The notes beneath the pieces are model-generated. The model did no database searches. It was not told the DNA's origin and saw nothing but the letters and a program-made list of their open reading frames with translations. DNA of 64,000 bases from assembly GCA_003222085.1 (NCBI GenBank), contig QHUK01000007.1:1-64000 (forward strand), given 5' to 3'. The position numbers and the translations under genes were made by a program. The stretch comes from Gemmatimonadota bacterium (GTDB lineage: Bacteria > Gemmatimonadota > Gemmatimonadetes > Gemmatimonadales > GWC2-71-9). Each line of letters begins with the position of its first letter. Position 1 is the stretch's first letter. Positions 15,684 to 23,410 of this stretch are shown piece by piece.

Positions 15684-17573
15684 TCAAGCGCGAGCGTTCG
15701 CGCGGTAACGGCGCGCCTGGCCGGGGGTAATCATCTCCTGCAACAGAACGGCCCGCTCGATCGGAGCGGTGAAAACGTATCCCCGCGCGTCGGCCACCAG
15801 CCAGCGCTCCCACTCGAGCGCATCGAGGGCCTGCTCCAGAGACGAGCGGTCAAGCCCGGTGGCGCGAGCCAGGCGGACCGGGTCCACCCGCTCTTCCAAG
15901 GCGGCCGCCGCGCCGAGCGTCAGCTGCGCGGCCTCGGAGAGCGCGCGGTACCGCCGGCACACGACGCCGACGATGGTCGGGGGCAGATCGCCCGGGAGGG
16001 AGTCGACGAGTGTCCGGTTCGGGGACGGCCAGGCGGGCGCATCGGGCGCGGGCGCGAATCCACCGGCTACGGCCTCGAGCATGGCGACCGCGAGCAGCGG
16101 CAGACCTCCGGTGTCGCGCTCTACCCGGCGGGTCAGGCGCTCCGCGTCGTCCGCCTCGTAGCGGGGGAGCGCCCAGCGCACCAGTTCCCGCAGCGCCGCC
16201 GCGTCGAACCGCCCCACACGGACGACCGCACCTTCGAGATCTCGACCCAGTCGCGCGCGCAGCTCATCCAGCCGCTCGCTCTCGGGCGAGCCGCGGGACA
16301 CGCCGAGCAGCAGGAGCACCCGTCGCGCCGCCGTGTCGCGGGCCAGCGCGGGGAGCGCCGCGAGCGTGGCGGCGTCGGACCATTGGACGTCATCGAGCGC
16401 GATGAGGAGTGGCCGCTCCGTCGCGACGGCGCGCGCGGCGGCCCCGAGCGCCTCCCCGACGGGAGCAGCCGGGACCGCGGCGCGGAACCTCGTTCGCAAG
16501 TCTCCATCAAGCACCGCGAGCCCGGCGAGAGCTTCCGGCGGTGCTGCCGCAAGCCCCGGCGCGTCGCCCAGCCCGCCGGCGAGCAGCCCCGACAGGGCGC
16601 TCCACTCCACCTGTTGTTCACCGGGCACGGCGCGAGCCGTGGCGACGCTCGCGTCATCGAGCCGAACGTGGGCCACCAGCTCTTCGATGAGCCGGGTCTT
16701 CCCCTCCCCGGGCTCGCCCTCGACGATCACCACCTGCCCCCGCCCGCTGCGTGCCCGCTGCCACGCCGCCGTGAGCATCGCCAGCTCGACGCTGCGGCTC
16801 ACCAGCGGCGGTCGCGGACGGGCGTCGGGTGGGGCGGTGACCACGCGGCGCCCGACGCGAGCATCCCGGATCCGCGCGACCAGACGCGCGGTTTCGTCGC
16901 TCACCTCCGCCCCGAGTGTCTGGTGCAGGGCGTGCGCCAGGTCGTCGGCCACGCGCAGAGCGGCGGCGCGATCGCCCGCCAGCGTCAGCGCCCGCATCGC
17001 CGCGCGGGCGGCCGACTCGGACGCGCGGTCGAGCGCGACGGCGCGGAGTCCCACTCGAGCCGCCGCCGCCGCGTCGCCTCGGGCCAGGTCCGCCGCGATT
17101 CCCTGCACCAGGGCCTCGAGCGCCTGCGCCCGCCACAGCGCCCGCTCGGCGGCGAGCCAGGTCTCGAAATCGTTCGCCTCAGGGATGGCGAGCCCCTCGA
17201 GGAACTCGCCATCCACGAGCGCGGCCGCGGTCGCCCACTCGCTCCGCTCGCACAGCTCGGCGAACCGGTCGCAGTCGAGCGTCACCGCATCCGGCGCCAA
17301 CCGAACCTGATCGACGTCGGCCAGCAGCCGCTCGTCCCCGAGGGCGCGCCGCAGCACGCGGAGCGCTTCGCTCAGCGAGTGGCGGGCCTGGCGCTCGTCG
17401 CGGTCGCTCCACAGCAGGCCGACCAGGTGCTCGCGGGTGCGGCTCTTACGGGGGCTCCGCGCCAGGTAGACGAGCAGCGCGACGTGTTTACGCCACAGGA
17501 GCTCCGCGGGCGCGTCCGCGCCGGCGACGGTGACACGCACGGGACCGAGCACGCGACAGTACAGGGATGGCAT
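15684..17573 (-). CDS. SARP-type transcriptional regulator with BTAD and AAA/NACHT-like ATPase domains
   Basis: This 629-aa regulator begins with an OmpR-like winged helix (RVLGPVRVTVAG to about residue 95), followed by a bacterial transcriptional activator (BTAD) TPR-like domain (about 95-240). An ATPase domain follows with Walker A EGEPGEGKTRL and Walker B LLIALDDVQW, then a helical C-terminus. The architecture matches SARP/AfsR-like or MalT-like regulators. It is divergent from a Ser/Thr kinase gene 63 bp away, and a paralogous regulator-kinase pair lies at 21557-26160. Regulation by phosphorylation from the partner kinase is an inference from this repeated pairing. The ATG at 17573 gives a start directly before the winged helix. 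Confidence 0.85.
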   Translation of the reverse strand: MPSLYCRVLGPVRVTVAGADAPAELLWRKHVALLVYLARSPRKSRTREHLVGLLWSDRDERQARHSLSEALRVLRRALGDERLLADVDQVRLAPDAVTLDCDRFAELCERSEWATAAALVDGEFLEGLAIPEANDFETWLAAERALWRAQALEALVQGIAADLARGDAAAAARVGLRAVALDRASESAARAAMRALTLAGDRAAALRVADDLAHALHQTLGAEVSDETARLVARIRDARVGRRVVTAPPDARPRPPLVSRSVELAMLTAAWQRARSGRGQVVIVEGEPGEGKTRLIEELVAHVRLDDASVATARAVPGEQQVEWSALSGLLAGGLGDAPGLAAAPPEALAGLAVLDGDLRTRFRAAVPAAPVGEALGAAARAVATERPLLIALDDVQWSDAATLAALPALARDTAARRVLLLLGVSRGSPESERLDELRARLGRDLEGAVVRVGRFDAAALRELVRWALPRYEADDAERLTRRVERDTGGLPLLAVAMLEAVAGGFAPAPDAPAWPSPNRTLVDSLPGDLPPTIVGVVCRRYRALSEAAQLTLGAAAALEERVDPVRLARATGLDRSSLEQALDALEWERWLVADARGYVFTAPIERAVLLQEMITPGQARRYRANARA

Positions 17574-17636
17574 GGCGCCTCCGAGTATCGGGCGCGCAGC
17601 GGCCGCGGGCAAGCACAGGTACATTCTCTTGCTCCA

Positions 17637-20339
17637 ATGCAGACGCCCGACCTCGACGCCGTGCAGCACGCAGTCGGCGACCGGTACGAAGTGCTCAGCC
17701 TCGCCGGCGTCGGCGGCATGGGCGCCGTGTTCCGCGCCCGCCACCGCACGCTCGGTCACATCGTGGCTGTGAAGGTGTTGCCGCCCGACGTCGCAGCGAG
17801 CACCATGCGCCATGAGCGCTTCCGCCGCGAGGCGACGCTCGGCGCGTCGCTCGACCACCCCAACATCGTGCGCGTGTACGACTTCGACACACGGGAGGGG
17901 ATCAGCTTCCTCATCATGACATTCGTACGAGGCGACACCTTTGAGGAGCGCCTCCGGGGCGACGCCCGCGTCCCGACCGACCACATCCTCCGGATGGTGC
18001 GCGAGATCGCCGACGCGCTCGGGTACGCTCACCGGCGCGGCATCGTGCACCGCGACGTGAAGCCCTCAAACATCCTGCTCGACGAGGACAGCGGCCGGGC
18101 CCTGCTCGCCGATTTCGGCATCGCCCGAGTGGAAGGCGCGGGGGAGTCGTCGCTCACACAGCCCGGGGCCGCGATCGGCACGCCCGGTTACATGGCGCCC
18201 GAGCAGGCGGCGAGCGGCCGGGTGGACGGGCGCGCCGACTTGCACAGTCTCGCCGCGGTCGCGTTCGAAGCGCTCGGTGGCGGGGCGCCGGCGTTCAAGG
18301 CGGATCGGGCCGGGTTGGTGCGCGCGTTGCGCACCGCGCGCCCGGACATGCCGGCTCGCCTCGCCACCGCGCTCGTGGCGCCGCTCGCGGAGCAGCCGGA
18401 TGATCGACCGGCCACGGCCGCGGCATGGCTCGCCGCGCTCGACCGCGCAGAGGTCCGGCCGTGGCGTCCCTGGGCGGCAGCGGGGGTCCTCACGGTGGTG
18501 GGCGCCGTCGCCCTTCGTCTCCTGCTCGGCTCTCACGGGGCCTGCCGGTTGCCGCGCGACGCGCCGGCACGTCTCGCCGTGATGCCATTCGCCGTCTTGG
18601 GCACGCCACCCTACCCGGCGACGCAGCTCCCGGAGTACTTCATCTCCCGGTTCCGTCCCGTGGAGCGCCTCAGCGAGGTCGTCGCGTTCGGCCGGGTGGC
18701 CGCGCAGATCGCGAGCGAGCACCCCTCGAACGAGGAGGCCCAGGCCCTCGCCTGTCGCCTCGGGGCGAAGTTCTTCGTGCAGGGGAGCGTGGCCTACGTG
18801 GGGCCGACGGTCACGCTCCAGGCGACCCTGTACGAGGGCGGCCGGGCCCGACGCAGCGCGAAGGCGGAGGGACGCGTCGGCGCGGAGGAGTCGGAGGTGA
18901 TGGACCGCGTGTGGGCCGGGCTGTATCCGGAGTTCACGCCCGGCGCGGACGCCACGCTCCCGAACGGCGGCCCCGAGGCGCTGGCCGCGTACTTGAACGC
19001 CGAAGCGGCGTTCCGCCGGGGCGACTATCGCACCGCGCGCGACGAGTACACCCGTGTCATTCGTGCGGACTCCGGATTCGCCATCGGGCGGCTGCGGCTC
19101 GCGCTCGTCGCCGCGCAGGTGGACCCGACAGAACAGGGTTTCGGCGCCGCCCTGCGGGGGGCACTGGTGCACCAGCAGGGGCTCTCTCCGGCCGACAGCC
19201 TCCTGCTCGACGGGTTCACCCGGCTGCTCGTCGAAGGCGACGGGCTGGCCGCCCGCGATCGGTTCAAGCGCGCGACCGAGCAGGCACCGAGCTACCCGCA
19301 GGCATGGTACGTCCTGGGCGAGTTCTACTATCACTTCGCCGGCCTGTTCGACGAGACGGTCGGCGAGGCCGGGGTCGCGTTCAACCGCGTGCTCGATCTG
19401 GATCCGCGGTTCTCGCCGGCCATCGGACACCTGATCTCGCTGGCACACCAAGCGGGCGATCGCCGCGAGACCGCGGACCTGATTCACCGCTACCTGCGCA
19501 TCGACTCGACCTCGGTCGTCGCGGAGGCGGTCGGGATCGCCGACACGCTCATCCTCGGCTCGGCGCCCGCCCAGCTCGCGCTGCTCCGCACGGTGTGCCG
19601 GCACAGCTTGCTCGCGCTGCAGTATCTCGCGTTCCAGGCGGCGGAGTTCGGAACGCCGGTGCAGCGGACAGGACCCGCACGGGTGGTGCTGCGGTGTCTC
19701 GAGCAGCGCGGCGCCACCGACGCGGAGCGGGCCCGCATCCTCCGCATGGGCGTCGCCGCCGATCTTGCCGCGGGCTGGGCCGACAGCGCCCGCCTGCGAC
19801 TCGCGCGCGCGACGGGAGGCTCAGCCGCACGGGAGCGGGACCAATGGATCCTGCTGGCACGCGCGACCGGGCTGCCCGCGTTGGGCGACTGGCAGAGCGC
19901 TGCGGAGCGCGTGCGCGGGCGCCTCGGCGTAGCCGCCGACACCGAAGCGGTCGCCCATTGGCTGCTCGCGCGCCTCGGGATCGAGCGCTCCCGCCATGCC
20001 GCCGCGCTGGCCCGGCTCGCCGCGGGGAAGCGGGGTCCCCTTCCGGCGAGCCTCGCCACAGACCTCGACGCCCGCGCCGCCCTGACTCGCCGCGACACGA
20101 CCCGCGCGTTGCAGCTCTGGGATGACGCGACGCGGCGCTATGCCGTCCTCAGCGTGCCGCTCGAGCTGGTGGCGTCGCTCTGGCCGCTACGGCTCGATCT
20201 GGCGCGCATCGCGGCGGCGCGGAGCGACAGCGCCATCGCCGCGCGCGCCTGCAGATCGTTCGAGACCCTGATCGGGTACGTCGATCAGGTCGTGCAGCCC
20301 GAGACCGAGCGACTGTGCCGAAGCGTTCGATCGCGCTGA
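17637..20339 (+). CDS. membrane-anchored Ser/Thr protein kinase with C-terminal TPR sensor-like region
   Basis: This 900-aa protein carries a complete PknB-type kinase domain in residues 15-265: glycine loop GVGGMGAVF, VAVK (Lys46), catalytic HRDVKPSN, ADFGIARV and MAPEQ. One membrane segment (WAAAGVLTVVGAVALRLLL) follows at about residue 280. The remaining 600 residues are extracytoplasmic, starting with an APARLAVMPFAVLG segment like those in adenylate-cyclase/TPR proteins and continuing as TPR-like helical repeats. This layout suits sensing outside and phosphorylating inside. The divergent SARP/AAA regulator next door is the obvious candidate target. Confidence 0.88.
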   Translation: MQTPDLDAVQHAVGDRYEVLSLAGVGGMGAVFRARHRTLGHIVAVKVLPPDVAASTMRHERFRREATLGASLDHPNIVRVYDFDTREGISFLIMTFVRGDTFEERLRGDARVPTDHILRMVREIADALGYAHRRGIVHRDVKPSNILLDEDSGRALLADFGIARVEGAGESSLTQPGAAIGTPGYMAPEQAASGRVDGRADLHSLAAVAFEALGGGAPAFKADRAGLVRALRTARPDMPARLATALVAPLAEQPDDRPATAAAWLAALDRAEVRPWRPWAAAGVLTVVGAVALRLLLGSHGACRLPRDAPARLAVMPFAVLGTPPYPATQLPEYFISRFRPVERLSEVVAFGRVAAQIASEHPSNEEAQALACRLGAKFFVQGSVAYVGPTVTLQATLYEGGRARRSAKAEGRVGAEESEVMDRVWAGLYPEFTPGADATLPNGGPEALAAYLNAEAAFRRGDYRTARDEYTRVIRADSGFAIGRLRLALVAAQVDPTEQGFGAALRGALVHQQGLSPADSLLLDGFTRLLVEGDGLAARDRFKRATEQAPSYPQAWYVLGEFYYHFAGLFDETVGEAGVAFNRVLDLDPRFSPAIGHLISLAHQAGDRRETADLIHRYLRIDSTSVVAEAVGIADTLILGSAPAQLALLRTVCRHSLLALQYLAFQAAEFGTPVQRTGPARVVLRCLEQRGATDAERARILRMGVAADLAAGWADSARLRLARATGGSAARERDQWILLARATGLPALGDWQSAAERVRGRLGVAADTEAVAHWLLARLGIERSRHAAALARLAAGKRGPLPASLATDLDARAALTRRDTTRALQLWDDATRRYAVLSVPLELVASLWPLRLDLARIAAARSDSAIAARACRSFETLIGYVDQVVQPETERLCRSVRSR

Positions 20340-20372
20340 CCACGCTCGGTTCAGTTGGTGGTCGCGACTGTG

Positions 20373-21512
20373 CTACTCCCCGGCGTTACGGGACAGGAAC
20401 GTCACGGCCACGCCGGCATGATCCGAGGGCCACAGCCCCACCGAGGTGCGATCGCCCGGACGATCGCCGACCACCTCGCGGCGAATCAGCACGACGTCCG
20501 CGGGCAGATTCCGGGCGAAGATGAAGTCGATCCGCTGGTCGAACGTGGGCCGCGGGTTCAGGAGATCGGACCGCTCGCAGCACGTCAGGCCGGGCGCCTT
20601 GCGGTTCGGCTCGACCCAGGTGTCCTGATATCCGGCCGCGCGCACCAATCCGTAGGTCGGGGTGACGCGCGTCGGGTCCGCACCGAAGGCGTCGGAGTTG
20701 AAGTCGCCCACGAGAATCGTGGGCCGAGGGTCGCTCCCGAGCAGCGTGAGCAGCTCCTGGGTCTGCGCGAGCTGGATGTCCCGGACTTCCTGGCCCGCGA
20801 GATGCGTCGCGACGAATCGGTACGTCCGCCCCCCGATCGCCGCCTCGACCGAGCTCCATCCCTGATAGACGCCTGAGCTCACGCCGCCGAGCGTCACGGG
20901 CACGTAGGCTGCGTACACGCCCGATCGCGGGTTCGCGCGAGCCACGTCCCCGCGCACCAGCACGGCGTCGCCGTCGGTAAACCGCACACCAGCGAAGATC
21001 GGCTGCCCCGGCGGGTCGAACCCGACAATGACGGGCACTTGAATATCGGTCGTGCGATCCACGGCCGCGAGTGAATAGTCGAGACCGCGCGCGCGCAGCG
21101 AGTCGACGAGCAGCTGCAGGAAGTCGTACGCGACGTGCGTCGCGAGCTCTTCGAACGGTCGGTCGGTCGTCCGATAGAGCGCCGCCTCTTCGAGTCCGAC
21201 GACGTGCGGTCGTCGCGCGGCGATCGCCTGTGCGAGCATCCCCGCGCGCGCGGGAAAGTTCGTGGCTTGCACGTGCGCCCACTCCTCGGTCGCCAGCGCG
21301 ATCGCTTCCTCGGCGGTCCGCGCCTGGATGACGCGCCCGATCTCCGCGCCGACGTAGACGTTCCAGGTCAGCGCGGTGACGCCCGCTCGGTCGACCGCGG
21401 TCGGGCCCTCGATCGTGGCGCGGGGCGAGAGAGGCTCCGGGACGGGGCCAAGTGGACTTCGGTCGCAGCAGGCGACGAGCACGGCGACGAGGACGGCGGC
21501 ACGACGATGCAT
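20373..21512 (-). CDS. endonuclease/exonuclease/phosphatase-family lipoprotein
   Basis: This 379-aa protein has a lipobox-type leader (AVLVAVLVAC-C). All EEP-fold motifs follow: LTWNVYVG, GLEEA (metal-binding Glu), VATHL, VGDFNSDAFG and the terminal PSDHAGVAV with the catalytic Asp-His pair. DQRIDFIF precedes the end. The fold covers DNases, sphingomyelinase-like phosphodiesterases and inositol phosphatases. The lipoprotein leader points to an exported phosphodiesterase or nuclease. It lies between the two kinase/SARP modules and is convergent with the first kinase gene. A sphingolipid phosphodiesterase role is possible but unproven. Confidence 0.85.
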   Translation of the reverse strand: MHRRAAVLVAVLVACCDRSPLGPVPEPLSPRATIEGPTAVDRAGVTALTWNVYVGAEIGRVIQARTAEEAIALATEEWAHVQATNFPARAGMLAQAIAARRPHVVGLEEAALYRTTDRPFEELATHVAYDFLQLLVDSLRARGLDYSLAAVDRTTDIQVPVIVGFDPPGQPIFAGVRFTDGDAVLVRGDVARANPRSGVYAAYVPVTLGGVSSGVYQGWSSVEAAIGGRTYRFVATHLAGQEVRDIQLAQTQELLTLLGSDPRPTILVGDFNSDAFGADPTRVTPTYGLVRAAGYQDTWVEPNRKAPGLTCCERSDLLNPRPTFDQRIDFIFARNLPADVVLIRREVVGDRPGDRTSVGLWPSDHAGVAVTFLSRNAGE

Positions 21513-21556
21513 GTGATCTTCTCAAATGTGGGACGGACGAGAATCGGCCGGCCCGA

Positions 21557-23410
21557 TCAAGGCCCAGTCAAGCGGAGCCGCTGCCCCGGCGTCGCCATAT
21601 CCCGATCGATCACGTCACGCACGATCCGCGCGACGAACGCGTACCCCCGTGGCTCGGCCGCGAGCCAGCCTTGCCACTCGAGCTCGTCCAGCGCCTGCGC
21701 CAGGGCTTCTCCGGCGAGGCCCGCGGCCCGCCCGAGCTTCGCCCCGGCGACCCTCCCTCCCAACACCGCCGTCGCCACGAGCACCCGCTGCGCATCCGCC
21801 GACAAGCGCCGGAAGTTGATCCGGATCGCCGCCACGATGTTGTCGGGAAGGTCGCCCGGTAACGTCTGCTCGAACGTCTCCGTGGGCTTTGGCCACGGGT
21901 GCGGTGCATCACTCGGCTCGAAGCCGGCGGCCACGGCGTGCAGCAACGCGACCACGAGGAGGGGAATGCCCGCGGAGTCCGCCAGAACCCGGCGTGCGAG
22001 GCGGTCCAGCTGCTCGTCCCCGTATGACGGGAGCGCCCAGCGCGCGAGCTCGCGCACGTCGGCGGCGCCGAATCCCCCGAGCTGGACCGCGGTGCCGGCG
22101 AGCTCGCGGCCGATGCGGGCGCGTACCTCGTCCAGCTCGGGGTCGGTGGAGTGCGGTGCTACCGTGACGAGGAACGCCACGGGCGAGCGCGCCAGGTCGC
22201 GGATGACTGCCCCGAGCGCGCGCATGGACTCCCGGTCGAGCCACTGTGCGTCATCCAGGAGCACCACCACCGGCTGCTCGTCCGCCACCGCCTGCAGCAC
22301 TTCGGTGAAGGCGCGGCCGAGCGCGCCGACCGGCGCCGTGCCGCGCAGCTGCGCGAGCGCGTCCGGCGGAGCCCCGGCGACCCCAGGGGCCTCGAGCAAT
22401 CCGCCGCGTGCGATCCCGAATACCGCGCTCCATGGGTCGGCTTGGTCGGCCGCGACCGCGCGCACGGCGGCGACCACCGCGCCGTCGAGCCGGGTCCGAG
22501 CCACGAGCTCCTCGGCAAGCCGGGTCTTCCCCGCGCCGGCGTCGCCCTCGATGAGAATGACGGTCGCCCGCCGCTTGGTCCGGCACGCCGTCCACGCGTC
22601 GGTCAGCCGCTCGAGCTCGACAGCCCGCCCCACCAGCGGGGCGCGACGCGACCCGGACCGGCGCTCTGCCTCACGCACCGCCCGCGGGAGCCGCCAGGTT
22701 CGCTCCAGCCGCACCCGCTCGGCGAGCGCGTAGGTCTCCCCGTCCGGCTCCGCGCCGAGCTCCCGGCTCAATCGGGACACGAACTCCTCGAACAACGCAA
22801 GCGCTCCCGCCCGGTCTCCGGCGAGGGCGAGCGTCCGCAGCGCGGTCCGCAGCGCGGTTTCAGGCCGCCAGTCGAGTTTTCGCGCGCGCTGCACGGTGTC
22901 GTGCGCCGCCGCCACCTTGCCGGCGGCGAGCAGTTGCTCGGCGCGGCGGACCAGCACGTCCACCGAGCGGCGGCACCAGTGCTGGCGTTCCGCCGCCAGC
23001 CAATTGTCGAACTCCGATGCGCCACGGACGCTGAATCCCTCGAGGAACTCTCCATGGATCAGCGCGGCTGCCGGGGCGTAGTCGCCCGCCGCCGCCAGCG
23101 TCTCCAACGTGTCGGTGTCGAGCTCGACCGTGCCGGGCGCGATTCCCACCTGCGCCGGGTCGGACTCGAGGCCGTCGTCGCCCGCACACAAGCGCAGGAC
23201 GTGCACGGCTTCGTTCAGAGAGTGTCGCGCCTTCTCCTCCGGCTTGTCGCCCCACAACAAGCCGATGAGGTGTTCGCGCGTTCGGATGCGTTTGGGCGAC
23301 CGGGCCAGATAGATCAGGAGCGCGAGGTTCTTTTTCCACAGGAGCTTGGCCGGCGCGGCCGTGCCGTCCACACTCAGGTCCACTGGGCCGAGGGCGCGAA
23401 TGACGATCAC
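21557..23410 (-). CDS. SARP-type regulator with BTAD and AAA ATPase domains (second module)
   Basis: This 617-aa protein is a clear paralog of the regulator at 15684-17573: the N-terminal winged helix has the same LLWKKNLALLIYLARSP and TREHLIGLLWGD segments, followed by BTAD, Walker A EGDAGAGKTRL and Walker B VVLLDDAQW. GTG at 23410 overlaps the stop of the upstream kinase gene (GTGA), so kinase and regulator are translated together here rather than divergently. That arrangement strengthens the view that they work as a pair. Target genes are not evident. Confidence 0.85.
   Translation of the reverse strand: MIVIRALGPVDLSVDGTAAPAKLLWKKNLALLIYLARSPKRIRTREHLIGLLWGDKPEEKARHSLNEAVHVLRLCAGDDGLESDPAQVGIAPGTVELDTDTLETLAAAGDYAPAAALIHGEFLEGFSVRGASEFDNWLAAERQHWCRRSVDVLVRRAEQLLAAGKVAAAHDTVQRARKLDWRPETALRTALRTLALAGDRAGALALFEEFVSRLSRELGAEPDGETYALAERVRLERTWRLPRAVREAERRSGSRRAPLVGRAVELERLTDAWTACRTKRRATVILIEGDAGAGKTRLAEELVARTRLDGAVVAAVRAVAADQADPWSAVFGIARGGLLEAPGVAGAPPDALAQLRGTAPVGALGRAFTEVLQAVADEQPVVVLLDDAQWLDRESMRALGAVIRDLARSPVAFLVTVAPHSTDPELDEVRARIGRELAGTAVQLGGFGAADVRELARWALPSYGDEQLDRLARRVLADSAGIPLLVVALLHAVAAGFEPSDAPHPWPKPTETFEQTLPGDLPDNIVAAIRINFRRLSADAQRVLVATAVLGGRVAGAKLGRAAGLAGEALAQALDELEWQGWLAAEPRGYAFVARIVRDVIDRDMATPGQRLRLTGP

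Noticed and set aside
15477-17636. Open frame of about 720 codons fused in front of the first kinase
   Set aside because: It is antisense to the SARP regulator, which has clear domains; the kinase starts at ATG 17637 after the divergent promoter gap.
17574-18050. N-terminal extension of the SARP regulator upstream of ATG 17573
   Set aside because: It would lie antisense to the conserved kinase domain and has low-complexity composition; the winged helix begins right after ATG 17573.
20338-20363. GACCAC/GTGGTC inverted repeat between convergent genes as a terminator
   Set aside because: Six-base arms with a 14-base loop and no T-run are too weak to support the call.
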